This document shows positions 45,243 through 55,892 of a stretch of DNA of 64,000 nt, one piece after another. The position numbers and the translations under genes are program-made. The DNA is taken from positions 1 to 64,000 of the forward strand of contig JADHYV010000060.1 of assembly GCA_027604705.1 (NCBI GenBank). The letters are read 5' to 3'. The notes under the pieces were generated by a model, which saw nothing but the letters and a program-made list of their open reading frames with translations, did not search any database and was not told the DNA's origin. Position 1 is the first letter of the stretch. Every line of letters starts with the position of its first letter. This DNA comes from Allomyces arbusculus (taxonomy: Eukaryota; Blastocladiomycota; Blastocladiomycetes; Blastocladiales; Blastocladiaceae).

Positions 45243-46408
45243 GCTTAGGGTGACAGGCAACACAATGGCCGAACTGTGGTACTTGGGCGGCCACAGTGTG
45301 CGCTCAAGTCAGCTGAATTGTTTGATCGCAAAACAAGACTTTCCCTAAGACGTGCGCGAGGCGATCGAGGTGCGGAGGTGGCGATTGACATCCACGGACT
45401 GCTTTGATGATGGAGATGAGTCGGCGCGAGCATGAACGCTGGAGTTTCGTGTGTATCTGACTGTGGTGCTGTGTTGGGCGGGTCATGATGCAAGCAAGGC
45501 ATTCTTTCCTGGTGCCACTCTCCCTTGCCCGAGTCGCCTACAAAAGCCTCCTGACCACGCTCGAACAGCTTGAGAGTCCCAATTTCTCAATACCAACTTG
45601 TAGAGAGGAAGCGAAGAGAATATCAACCCTGTGAGCCGACCACAGTCGCTAAAAATCCTGATTTCCGGCCGGCCGCGCTTGGTAAATGCTGACAGCTGGA
45701 AAGCGTGTTGGCGTTGGTCTCGATGGTGACACCAGCTCAGAACGGCCCAGAATCTAGTTGTGTAAGCCGAGTCATGCAGGTGTTCTGTGGAGCAGACAAT
45801 GCACGGCTCCATTGCGGTCAGCCTTGTTGATGGCGTGATGCGAGCCGAGTGCTCCATGACACATCTGTCCATGGTGCAAGGTTTGTGAGGGACCTTCCCA
45901 ACCAAGCTCCCAGAAATCGTCTCAAAGGATGAACCGTCCTTTGCCATCTTCTCAGCTATGCAAATCGGATCCTGGCCACATCACAACCAGCAGAGCCTGG
46001 CTCCAAGTGAAAAACTGATGTGCATTTTTGTCAGCATAACCATTCCATCCACAAGCTCGGGCTCTCCTCTTGCTGCCCCTGGCACCAGACGATGATCGCT
46101 CGTCGACCATGAAACGTTTGCTGCAAGCGAGTATTGTGCCTATCATTGAGGGAGAGCGAGAGCATACTATACAAAGGGCCTCCTCCCACAGCACGCGCGA
46201 AACGTGCCCACTGACCAACCAACAATTTCGACGAAACTAAAAAACAGAAAACGGGAAGCGAGCACACGCCAGAATTCCGAACCACGACACGGGGCCAACC
46301 AATAAGTCGCCATGGCCCCCCGTCCGCTCCACACCTCAATCACGGCGCGACGCGACACGATGCGGCGCGACGCGGCATGGATCGATGCGCGAAAACTCCA
46401 CTGCGTCC
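45243..46408. other. Region without a supported gene
   Basis: 1166 bp of comparatively AT-rich sequence. The minus strand at 45483-45947 has an LRR-flavoured stretch (LIFSSLPLYKLVLRNWDS) with no extended family match. It may be further F-box/LRR debris. The right end is SNZ1 3' sequence. Confidence 0.3.
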
Positions 46409-47808
46409 TTACCAGCCGCGCTTGGCAAACTTCTGGCTCTCGGGCAGCGTGTCAATGTTGATGCCGACCATGGCCTCGCCCAGGTCCTCAGACACTTCGG
46501 CGAGCACCTTGGGGTCGTTGAAGTGGGTCACCGCCTGCACGATGGCCTTGGCGCGCTTCATGGGGTCGCCCGACTTAAAAATCCCACTGCCCACAAAGAC
46601 TAAATCCCAGGAAAAACGAGTTCATGGGTCAGAAATGGTGGTCAGGAGCGACAGCGAGAGAGTCGGAGCCGTGTTGGGCCGAGGTGGGTGACCGAAGAAG
46701 TGGGGCAAGGCGAGATCAATAACCAGCGCAGAAAGTAAGACGTACCCTAGAGACAAGAAATAAAGCGAGAGCACGAGGAACAGGGTAGGAAGGCGAGAGA
46801 GCGCAGGGGTGAGTTCGGGTCGGATTTCGAGTCGTGGTGGACGCCAGTGCCGAAAGAGCCGGAGCCAACGCGAGGCAACCACGAGGTTGAAGAAAGAGAT
46901 ACGCACACCGTCCATACCGAGCTGCATCATGAGCGCAGCGTCAGCGGGCGTCGCGACACCGCCGGCTGAGAAGGTCACAACGGGGAGGCGACCGAGCTTG
47001 GCCGTCTGCTTGAGCAGGTCGTAGGGCGCGCCAATCTCCTTGGCAAAGTTGTAGAGCTCGTCGGGCGTCATCGTCTGCGCGCGGCGAATGTCCTGGAAGA
47101 GCTGGCGAGCGTGGCGCACGGCCTCGACAACGTTGCCAGTCCCGGCCTCACCCTTGGTGCGGATCATGGCGGCACCCTCGTTGATGCGACGCAGGGCCTC
47201 GCCGAGGTTGCGGCAACCGCAGACGTACGGCACCTTGAACGCGTGCTTGTCAATGTGGTGCACGTCGTCGGCGGGCGTGAGCACCTCCGACTCGTCAATG
47301 TAGTCGATGCCAATGTGCTGCAGAATCTGCGCCTCGACCGGGTGGCCGATGCGGACCTTGGCCATGACGGGGATCGTCACGGCCGCCTGGATCTCCTTGA
47401 TCATCTTGGGGTCCGACATGCGAGCGACGCCGCCTATTCGTGCACGAGGAGAAGGGAGGACCGCGACCGTCAGACCCCGTTCCGTCCAAACACGGTCGGG
47501 TTTGCAAATTCGCGCAAATTCGCGCAAGAGCTCGAGCTGCAGCTCGAACCCGAGCAGTCTCGGGTTGCTTGAATTCAAGTTCACGCACCATCCTTGCGAA
47601 TGTCAGCGGGCACGCGCTCCAGGGCCATGACGGCAACGGCACCGGCCTCCTCGGCGATGCGCGCCTGCTCGGCGTTGATAACGTCCATGATGACGCCGCC
47701 CTTGAGGTTCTGAGCGAGACCGGCCTTGAGCGTGAACTCCTGCGCGCGCTTCTGCTCGGCGGCAGCGTCGTCGTGCGCGGTCAGGTTGGCGGGAGTGTTG
47801 AACGGCAT
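46409..47808 (-). CDS. SNZ1: Pyridoxal 5'-phosphate synthase, Snz1/Pdx1
   Basis: Synthase subunit of the DXP-independent vitamin B6 pathway: makes PLP from ribose 5-phosphate, glyceraldehyde 3-phosphate and ammonia supplied by the Sno/Pdx2 glutaminase (not in this window). Exons 47808-47589, 47433 to about 46909, and 46599-46409; about 311-312 residues. Markers are [60 protein letters not shown], the catalytic-loop [19 protein letters not shown] and [34 protein letters not shown] and [10 protein letters not shown]. Both active-site lysines expected of the family are in conserved context. The last junction is odd: a canonical GT-AG splice would drop one invariant Gly of MDGVFVGSG. A TATAAA lies about 86 nt upstream of the start. 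Confidence 0.93.
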
Positions 47809-48428
47809 GGTGGTGGGGTTGGCGGTCTTCTGGGCGAGTCGAAGAGTGCAAAGAGGACAGAAGAAGCAGGGGTGGTGGCGGCGGGGCCGAGAATTTATAG
47901 CGAGGTGGAGCGCGAGCAAGTGCGAGCACGCGGGCACAGGGCACAGCAACGACAGGGCTGCCAGATGGAGGAGGCGCCTGATCAGAACGACACAAAAACA
48001 AAATAAATGTGATGTCCACGACAGGCGGCCGAGTCAAGCAGCGTGACACCCGCACAGTGTTCTCGCTGCGAGGGCCCGCATGGCGCCATTTCCATGTGGT
48101 TTTCCTCGCCAACATTGCACAGTTTCCTTCGGTTTTGCCAGGGTTGGCCTCTTCCCGGCCATTTCCTGCTTGCAAAACGGCCGGAATTTTTCGGGTTGTC
48201 CCTCCCGAAACCCGCATCATTCCTGACCTCGCTGACCACGTAAGCATAAAGCGATGACAACCTGACGCGGTCACGTTTCGACGTGGCGGCGGGCCCAAGT
48301 TCGACTCTGGCTGCAACCGAACCACGGTCGGAGTTCAGGCCCCAGTCGCCGCGCTCGACGGGTAGCGACGCGCATCGACGGCCGCTTGCAGGCGCCAGCG
48401 CATCTGGCGACGCTCTGCACCATCCGCC
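47809..48428. promoter_or_regulatory. Divergent upstream region of SNZ1 and the F-box gene
   Basis: 620 bp between two divergent starts. SNZ1 has a TATA box at 47894-47899. None was seen for the F-box gene. Confidence 0.4.
47894..47899 (-). promoter_or_regulatory. TATA box of SNZ1
   Basis: The minus strand reads CGCTATAAATTCTC, 86 nt before the ATG at 47808, a close fit to a TATA element. Confidence 0.5.
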
Positions 48429-50540
48429 ATGCTAACCGCCTGCATTCCCACAGCCGACTCCGCCGCTGCCCCAACGGCCCATGCCAAGGGCCAGTCATTG
48501 ACCAGTCACGACGATGACCATCTCTTCACCAACGCGAGACCTGCAGTCACCTTCGTCACGCTCCCGAACGAGATCCTCCTGCTCATTGTTCACCGGCTTC
48601 TATCGCCGTGCCCGCCCGCCGCCGAGACCGACCCGCACCACCTACCAGTCCTCTTCACGGACGATGCCGACGTTCCGGCCGGATCGCCGGCCAACGACGG
48701 GAATGCCGACCACGACGACCATCGAGTGCCCGTAAACGCCCTGCGATGGGCCCATCGCGTAGACCCGGTGCGCGCGCTCGTCCGCGCTCTTTCCCCGCTC
48801 GCTCGCACACATTCGGTGCTGTGGAGCGTTTGCCAAACCACCGTCGTGTCCAAGTTGGCCGCGACCCTCGTCGGCGCCGCCATCCGCCAACCCCCCAGAC
48901 CCGACACGCCCGAACCGGCTCAGTGGAACTGGTGGGGCCCAGCGCTCACCAAGAACACGCTCACACTCGCCACGGAGGCTCGCGTCGCACTCGTCGCCGC
49001 GCCGGCCGCACGGCCCAAACCCATTTCGTTCCCAAAAATCGTGCGCATTCGCTTCGACGGACAAGTTATCGGCCCACCAAGACCGGATGTCACGCCCACG
49101 TCGCCGACAGGCTCGAGTTTCCCACCGTCTGTGACCAAGCAGCGCGTTCATGGACGGCGGTCGCTTGCGGGTCCCACGTCGGCTGTCGTTGCACCGTCAG
49201 CTGGCGAGCTCGACGTCCTTGGGCGCGCGCCGCACCTCCGCAAGCTCACGATCCATGTGCTCAACTCGCTCGTTCTCGGCCCTGAGCGCGCGCGCGTGCT
49301 CGACACACTCACGCGGCATGCGACGCAGTTGCAGTCAGTCACCGTGTGTACGCACGATGCCGACGACCTGCAAATCCAGGACATGCCCCCCGTCTCGTTC
49401 ACGGTCGAGTTTCTCTCAAATCTTGTCACGTACGCGTGCCCGCCGCTGACGCATCTCCACCTGGATTTGGCCCCGCTCGAACTCATCCGGCCCCCGAAGC
49501 GGCTTGCCACGATTCTCGCGTCCGCGTCGGCGCGCACCCTCGAGCGCGTGTTTCTGCGATGCGAAGCGCTAAGCGCGCAGGTCGTCCCGCCTCTCGCGCT
49601 GCTCCCGCACCTGCACGACCTGACGCTTCTGGTCGACCGGTGGGTCAACGACCACAACCCGGGCGTCTCCGTCAACGCCGACTGGATCGATGGTGCCCTT
49701 CCACCGGCAGTCCTCGCTGCCCCGATTCGCCCACCGCTGGCCATGACCCTGGGCACGCGATTTGCGACGCACTGCCCCCCAGTGCACTGGTTCCGGGCCA
49801 CGACGCAGCTTACGCTCGTTCTCAACAACGACGCGTGCGACACGCGGCGCGCCTCCCCAGATAATCCACTGGCCGCTGTTCTGTCCCGGCGGTCGACCCT
49901 GCTCGACTCGGTGCGGGTGCAGTGGACCGGGGCACCGCCCACGGCGCGCGCGCGCCCGTGGTTGCTCTCGACCATCGGCGTCGTGCTCGCCAAGGCCCCG
50001 CTCGCCGTGCTCGACCATGTCCCCGTCGACCCGACCGCCGAGTCCACTCGCGCGTACGCGAGCATCCGCGCCCTCGTGGTCGCTGCGAATTCGGTCGCGG
50101 CGGGAACCGCACTCGCGCGAAGTATCGCGGCTTTCCCGAAACTCGATTCGCTCGTGCTCGTCCCGTCGCGTGCCGTTGCGGCGCTCGATAACACGCGGCC
50201 ATGGGCGAGAGACTTGTTTGACGACGTGTCGAGGCTCGCCAAGGTGGTCGTGGTTCTGCGCGCCGGGGAGGACGAGGACGTGGATCCGGCGGTCATACCG
50301 CTGTTTGACGAACTGTGTGCATGGGCCGGTGGAGTACCACGGCCGGCGTACGTGCGCCGACGCGTGCAGGTCGCGGGGTGGGGCGCACCCGTGACGTTGG
50401 AGGTTCGGCCGGGTTCGGGCCGCGTGCGCGATGGGTGGCCGCCGGTCGCCGTGGTCGTGACGGTGACGAGGGATGATCGGGATGTTGATGCGAGCGGCGA
50501 GGATTCGCTCAGCGAGTTGATGGACGTCTGGTGCAGGTGA
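48429..50540 (+). CDS. F-box protein with LRR-like C-terminus
   Basis: Intronless, about 703 residues. Near residues 40-60, VTFVTLPNEILLLIVHRLLS is an F-box: LP-x-E-I-L-L-x-I followed by hydrophobic helix positions. This predicts an SCF ubiquitin-ligase substrate adaptor that docks on Skp1. The rest has loosely repeating leucine-rich units (LGRAPHLRKLTIHVLNSLVL, YACPPLTHLHLDLAPLELIR, LLPHLHDLTLLVDRWVN, FPKLDSLVLVPSR), as in F-box/LRR proteins, with no other catalytic domain. A substrate cannot be inferred. It may be the intact relative of the remains at 44317-45242. The ATG at 48429 is the first in frame, and the F-box lies close behind it. Confidence 0.75.
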   Translation: MLTACIPTADSAAAPTAHAKGQSLTSHDDDHLFTNARPAVTFVTLPNEILLLIVHRLLSPCPPAAETDPHHLPVLFTDDADVPAGSPANDGNADHDDHRVPVNALRWAHRVDPVRALVRALSPLARTHSVLWSVCQTTVVSKLAATLVGAAIRQPPRPDTPEPAQWNWWGPALTKNTLTLATEARVALVAAPAARPKPISFPKIVRIRFDGQVIGPPRPDVTPTSPTGSSFPPSVTKQRVHGRRSLAGPTSAVVAPSAGELDVLGRAPHLRKLTIHVLNSLVLGPERARVLDTLTRHATQLQSVTVCTHDADDLQIQDMPPVSFTVEFLSNLVTYACPPLTHLHLDLAPLELIRPPKRLATILASASARTLERVFLRCEALSAQVVPPLALLPHLHDLTLLVDRWVNDHNPGVSVNADWIDGALPPAVLAAPIRPPLAMTLGTRFATHCPPVHWFRATTQLTLVLNNDACDTRRASPDNPLAAVLSRRSTLLDSVRVQWTGAPPTARARPWLLSTIGVVLAKAPLAVLDHVPVDPTAESTRAYASIRALVVAANSVAAGTALARSIAAFPKLDSLVLVPSRAVAALDNTRPWARDLFDDVSRLAKVVVVLRAGEDEDVDPAVIPLFDELCAWAGGVPRPAYVRRRVQVAGWGAPVTLEVRPGSGRVRDGWPPVAVVVTVTRDDRDVDASGEDSLSELMDVWCR

Positions 50541-51389
50541 CGTGTTTATTTCCTGCCGTGCATATGTGCCGCGCGCGACGGGTGACGATCGGGTGACGAT
50601 CGGCCGTGGTGGTTGTGATGGTGTTCTGGAAAGACGGTGCCGTCGATCTTCATGGCACGATGCAGTGCAGTCGCCTTTCGACTGTGGGCTCCACAAGCTG
50701 AGACGTACCACATCGTCCCCACTCCCCCAATAAGTTCATATCTCGGCCGTCACGGAATCAATTTGGGCGGAAGGTTCATTGAAATTTGGATACGTCACTT
50801 TAATCACATTGCGGGAGTAAAAATATCAGCGCTCGAATATGTGGAGAGTGGAAACGAATTGGGACACTCATCATAAGGCCTGCCACAGTTTTGTGAGACC
50901 CTCCGTTGTTTGCGGACACAAAATGCTCAAAAAATTCGCACATCTTGCATAGCAACCTCCATCACATCCCATCGCGAAGTCCGGGAGCAGCATCTCCTGA
51001 AACTGCCATGACGGCGCTCGTGTTGACACAACAGACAAAAACAGGGCCAACCCGCTCCTGGCGTGGAATGCACGCTAATTTCATCCATGAATCAGAAATA
51101 ACGGCTGCTTTTTGTTCGTCTAAAACATAGACGGGACATTTGATCACAAGGTGCAACGGTCAGGCCTGGCCCACATGTTGCGGCCATCACAACAACCAGA
51201 ACCTCACATCTTGCTCACTAACCGCCACATCGAGCGTCCCCATTCGGCAACGGCACCTCCTCAGAGCATTCCCAATGACTTCCGCAATTTCCTCTCCTGA
51301 AAATCGCTAATCCCAGCCACGGCATCAACTGAATGAATAGAAATTCATGAATAAACAAGCATATCTGGGCTGATTGCAACGGCACGGCA
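50541..51389. other. Convergent intergenic region
   Basis: 849 bp between the stop codons of two converging genes. It is markedly AT-richer than the genes, and no coding or RNA feature is visible. Confidence 0.45.
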
Positions 51390-54146
51390 TCACAAACTCT
51401 TTGGCTCGAACTGAAGCCGCTGCTTTTCCTGCTGGCCGCTGCTGCCACGGCCATCAGCTCGCTCAATTTCAGACAACTCCGCGAGCGCCGCAACAGCCTC
51501 CCTGCCGTGCACACGGGTCCACGACGCCAAAAACTCGGTCGCGTCGCGCATCATCCCAAGCGACATTGGCGGACGCTCGCCAGGTTTGACGTAGTGCCAC
51601 GCTCCCTCCTCGGTCGTGAACCACCAATCCTTGAACAGGAACCCGACGAGATGCGGGGTGCCAGTCTTTTGAACCATGTCGTCGATGGTATGGTGGCCAA
51701 ACTGCTTACAGAGCTTGTCCTTGTTGATGGCGATCACCGCCTCGACCACAAAGAGACACCGCACGTGCATTCCGAGAAGATCAAACCGCAGCAGCTCGTA
51801 TTCGCTGGAAACGAGATCGCGGACTAGCTTGAGCATCGGGACCGGCGCAATGCGCGTGCTGCGCGGGAAAGCGCGACCAGGCGGCATGCCGAGCATTTCC
51901 GCGATGCCAGACAGCGGACGGCCGCAGAAATTCCCGTGAGTCGGGCCAAGACGCGACACATCGACGGTTCCAGTCGAAACGAGATCCGACGCGACTTGGT
52001 TCACCCTCAACATGAGGTTGGCTGACAGCTGCACAGGCTCAATCCACTGCTGAACGTGCCGGTCGCGGAACTGGACCGACGCGAACGAGCGCGCCTTGAG
52101 CCCGAGATCAACGTCGCGCCGGAGCGCCAATTTCCGCCGATCTCGCCGACCCTTGACGGCACGCGTTGGAATCGGGTCGGTCAGCGAAAGACCCATCATC
52201 AAATGGTTCGACTTGACAAATTCCTTGGGCGAGTCCGGGACGCGGCCGAAAAAAAAGTGTTCCTTCCCATAGAGCGCCATAAATTTTTCCATGTCCACCC
52301 ATGACAGCGTGTCAAGCCCGGGAATGTCGCGGCCAAACTGGCGGCACGCCTCGTAGAGCTGCCCCGCGTAGAGCAATGAGCGCAAGTGCGTCTTTGGCGT
52401 GACGAGCATGTTTAAGATAATCTCGTGCATCACGTACTCAACGTGGCCGCAGAACCACGGGTGCAGCCGGTAAATGGAAACTGGAATATCGGCAGAAGCG
52501 AGGGACTGGCACACGTGCAGCAATCCGTCAAGGAGAGATGGGAAATCCACGGCCGGCGTCTGTCCACGTCGAGAGTGTAGCGGATGAGCACGAAATGCCT
52601 CAATCGAGCGTTTTAACTGCGCATGAACGGCAAACAGGGACTGCTCGCCGCGAACAACGTCGCCGCGCAGGTCGTGATGGATATCGAGCAAGACCTGTGC
52701 CGCAAAAATGAGTGTCATTGTCATGCGTTTCGTGTCGAGGAACTTCGACAACTCGGACGAGAGCACGTCGAGCGAGAAGGCCTGGAGCACTGGCACATTT
52801 TTGACAACGAGGAAGCACAGAGGCGACACGGTGAGGAGCATGTTCATGTCGTCCGAATACTGTTGCAGCGGCGTCATGGCGTCGAGGTTCGCCGTCGGAT
52901 CGTACAGTGTCGCAGAGTCGGCTAACGGCTGACCCTTTGGCCCAATCCCGCTCAAGAGCAGGTACGTACGGACGTAAGTGTACTCCACAACGTCATGGCG
53001 CGCAGGGTCCAACACAACGTCGAGATCAAACAGGTCTTTTGGCGGCATGATGCCGCGCAAGCCAGAGAAAAGATAGGTCGCAACTGAGATGAGCCTGTTC
53101 GGTTTGCAAATGTGATCACGGCCATGAACGAGCGTCGTCTCAGCATCACGCATCCAGTCGAGCGCTGTATTGGTGACGAGCGAAGCCGTGATTAGATCGA
53201 GCTCGCCGTCGCGGTACTTGGCCCACGTCTCGCGCAACGTGAGCCGAATCGCCTCGAGGTCAACGAATAATTCATGGATCGCAAACAGCGCATCGAGTGC
53301 ATCGCGCTCAGCTTGATACTGAACGGCCGGCGGAGTTGGCGCATCATTCGTTGCAGAGACCAATCCAGGCTCAGGATCAGCAGAAACGTCGTGATTATCG
53401 GGATGTTCCTGGTCGTCGCCAGTGGGCGCGGCATCGACATCGACGCCGTCAAAGGGTGCGAGAACGGCAAACTGGTTGGTCAGCATCGTGACGCCGCTCG
53501 AGGATGGCTTTGGTGCGTTGTTCGCACTCGGGCGTTTTAAGGCCATGCTCGCCGCGACACACCGCGGTTCGAGAATCTCGACTACACGTTCGAGCACCGA
53601 AATGAAGTGGGCGTGCTTGGCATCCTCATTATCGTCATCGTCGGCGCACCCATCCACCAGAGACGGAGCGTCGCGGAACCACGAAGCACACTGGCGGCGC
53701 GCACGGATGGCGCGCCGCGCCCATGTCAAAACCTGCAGCGGAACTTCGACAAATGAATCGGCAATGGCTTGCGCGAGCACCGTAAACCGACTTGTTGGAA
53801 GCGTCACATTAGTCGACCCCGCGTCGCCCTTCGTAGGCGGAGATGAGCCCGTCGACGGGAGCGGAGTTGCAGAAGTGGGCGGAGGTGCAGTCTCTTGCCA
53901 CTGCTTCTTTTTGGTCTTGCGCGAAACGAGACGGATGGTCTTTTTGGATGAAGATGCGGCGGCGCGGGCACGATTATCGACGACGTTGATACCAAGCGAG
54001 TTGACAGTCGTGGCAAGCCATGCAACAAGTCGATCTGTATCTTGTTTGTACTGCTTGTAGGTATCAAACAGGGAGCTGGGCAGCACCCGCGACTGGCCAG
54101 TGTTCGCCATCGTCGAGGCGACGTCGCTCTTGTCGTTTGCTGTCAT
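51390..54146 (-). CDS. Large DUF6604-like protein
   Basis: Intronless, about 918 residues. Shortly after the start, LPSSLFDTYKQYKQDTDRLV and WLATTVNSLG match the start of the fungal DUF6604 domain (Y-x-x-YK-x-DTD...WL). A basic Ser/Lys stretch follows (SSSKKTIRLVSRKTKKKQW), then a helical region (SFVEVPLQVLTWARRAIRAR) and a long C-terminal region with no recognised fold (ATYLFSGLRGIMPPKDLFDL, FCGHVEYVMHEIILNMLV, LVGFLFKDWWFTTEEGAWHY). The DUF's function is not established; in ascomycetes it is often at the N-terminus of proteins with repeat domains, and no ankyrin repeats are visible here. Codon use shows more A/T at third positions than neighbouring genes. The ATG at 54146 is preferred; 54167 is also in frame. 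Confidence 0.75.
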   Translation of the reverse strand: MTANDKSDVASTMANTGQSRVLPSSLFDTYKQYKQDTDRLVAWLATTVNSLGINVVDNRARAAASSSKKTIRLVSRKTKKKQWQETAPPPTSATPLPSTGSSPPTKGDAGSTNVTLPTSRFTVLAQAIADSFVEVPLQVLTWARRAIRARRQCASWFRDAPSLVDGCADDDDNEDAKHAHFISVLERVVEILEPRCVAASMALKRPSANNAPKPSSSGVTMLTNQFAVLAPFDGVDVDAAPTGDDQEHPDNHDVSADPEPGLVSATNDAPTPPAVQYQAERDALDALFAIHELFVDLEAIRLTLRETWAKYRDGELDLITASLVTNTALDWMRDAETTLVHGRDHICKPNRLISVATYLFSGLRGIMPPKDLFDLDVVLDPARHDVVEYTYVRTYLLLSGIGPKGQPLADSATLYDPTANLDAMTPLQQYSDDMNMLLTVSPLCFLVVKNVPVLQAFSLDVLSSELSKFLDTKRMTMTLIFAAQVLLDIHHDLRGDVVRGEQSLFAVHAQLKRSIEAFRAHPLHSRRGQTPAVDFPSLLDGLLHVCQSLASADIPVSIYRLHPWFCGHVEYVMHEIILNMLVTPKTHLRSLLYAGQLYEACRQFGRDIPGLDTLSWVDMEKFMALYGKEHFFFGRVPDSPKEFVKSNHLMMGLSLTDPIPTRAVKGRRDRRKLALRRDVDLGLKARSFASVQFRDRHVQQWIEPVQLSANLMLRVNQVASDLVSTGTVDVSRLGPTHGNFCGRPLSGIAEMLGMPPGRAFPRSTRIAPVPMLKLVRDLVSSEYELLRFDLLGMHVRCLFVVEAVIAINKDKLCKQFGHHTIDDMVQKTGTPHLVGFLFKDWWFTTEEGAWHYVKPGERPPMSLGMMRDATEFLASWTRVHGREAVAALAELSEIERADGRGSSGQQEKQRLQFEPKSL

Positions 54147-54706
54147 GGTGTGAAGAGAATATTTCATCAAGTATGGAGCTCGGGAGCGTTCGAAGTCGGT
54201 TGTGCCCAATCTTGCACAAGAACAGCCTGACCAGTCAAGTCGTGAATGGGTCGTGAGGCTTGGCGTGATCGGTGCATGAAATCGCGTGCTTGCAAGTTGG
54301 TAATCCCTCTTACATCTGTGGATCAGCTTGCTGAATTTTCAGGACCTGATCACGTTGGAATTGACAGACAAGCTAGAGGAACAGACGATACGCTTGGGGC
54401 GGACACGAATATTCTTGCCAGAGAAAGTGTCTATCGCAGCAGTTTGCAGTTCGGGATGAACTTAACCTCGGTATTTCAACGTTCTTGCAGAAGGCAAAAG
54501 TTGATCCGGTCATTAGTATTGTTTTCGAGCAGCACGCGCGCAGCATGAGAAGAAGACACCGTTGTGTAAGCGGGTTCAACATTCAAGTAAATAGAGCTCG
54601 CATCAACATCATGGCTTGGGAACATCGGGCTTTGGCGTTGCAACACTCTGTGAGACGCGGACATTCACTGCAGATTAAAATGTCTCGGGCGAACACGCAT
54701 CCGGTC
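54147..54706. other. Upstream region of the DUF6604-like gene
   Basis: 560 bp of comparatively AT-rich sequence holding its promoter. No other feature was supported. Confidence 0.35.
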
Positions 54707-55712
54707 TCACATTAGCGGCAACAGCCCATGCCTGAGCATCAATACTCTCGGGTGAACGCAGCAGACGTCCTTCAGGAAGGAGTACCGCGGCAGGTCCTTT
54801 GAGATGTAAAAGTCCGCCATGATGCGATTACAAACGGGCCTGAATGTGGCACAACCAGTTCGTTAGATGGAAAAACGGCGTTGCTCAAGTGGAAATATAA
54901 TTCTGAACCGCATCCTGCATGTCAAGGACGTTGGAGCGGACCGTTTCAATCGCTTTCATGCGGCGTGACAGCTGCTCTCGCCCAGACTTCCTGGCAGCAA
55001 ACTCCCACGCAGCCAGAAGTCGCGCAGCGTGGCACAAAATTGAGTTGATCAACAACTAGCAAATGCCGGGGACTGCGACGGTATTGCTATCTGGCCCAAG
55101 CGCCGGATTTGCCCACGCCTTGGGGCCTGCGCTCACTTACAGCCCGACGTCGTCAACGGCCGCAAGTGTGAAAATCCTGAGGGAGCTTTTGAACGATCAG
55201 CAATCTCTCTGGGCTCCTCTCCAGCTGTGCAACAACACTTTTGCAAGACACAGAACCGGGTTCAAAATCATCATTTCATCGTGGATGCACAAGAAGGATC
55301 GGTTTGTCCACGAACACTCTAAGCAGAAATTCAGGACATTAGGTCTCGCCTGGCTGTGCCTTCACAACAGAACAGCAACGAAAGCAGCAAAGGGTGGACA
55401 AACATGAAACCGCTAACTTCCCATCGTTCGTCAGCGCGCCCCGACTGTTCAGCACCCGCCGCCGCTGCGCCAACCGCACCGTGTCGCTGCACCATTCCTC
55501 GATAATCTTGCCGACAACATAAGTCAGATCGTAGTTGTGGACCAGGTCGTGCCCATTGATCCTATGCTGGTCAACAACTTGTCGCGCATTTGGTCGGCCA
55601 GACCGAGCAACAAGTCGCAAAGCGGAGCAGGTCCTGCTCGGTGCGCACCAGCTCGCGCATAAGTGAGTGGTGATTTCTTTCTCGCGCCTCCAGCTAGCTG
55701 GCCGCTTGACAT
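54707..55712 (-). CDS. Possible small spliced gene or gene fragments
   Basis: Three protein-like islands on the minus strand. First, 55712 to about 55280: MSSGQLAGGARKKSPLTYAR, then in another frame DLTYVVGKIIEEWCSDTVRL and RRRVLNSRGALTNDGK. A donor at GTGCGC after TYARA and an acceptor at CGACAAG would join the first two in phase. A second intron from GTTAGC to CTGCTTAG would add VFVDKPILLVHPR and a stop. Second, 55055-54884: LLINSILCHAARLLAAWEFA, SRRMKAIETVRSNVLDMQ and a stop, preceded by TTTGCTAG. Third, 54820-54707: MADFYISKDLPRYSFLKDVC. The text looks coding, but the islands do not form one clear gene, and no family is recognised. They could be decayed. Confidence 0.3.
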
Positions 55713-55892
55713 GTTCAATGCTTTCCAGTTTCTGGACCCAAATCGTTGTCCCTCACAAACATTTTGACACCACCAAACTCGAAGACACGTCGTCATGTAT
55801 ATCATGTATCAAGCGTGGGGTGATGACGGTGTACAGAAGAAAAAAGCCAGAAAACTAACCAACGCAGCCCGACCGCTCACATCCTCCACCAA

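Noticed and set aside
55630-55660. ELVRTEQDLLRF as a fragment of a second DUF6604-like gene
   Set aside because: It resembles LVRDLVSSEYELLRF of the gene at 51390, but the match is short, ends at once and competes with two other readable frames.
54820-55712. TAF13/Spt3-type histone-fold gene
   Set aside because: DLTYVVGKIIEEWCSDTVRL suggested such a helix, but the order of the islands and the lack of conserved loop motifs do not support it.
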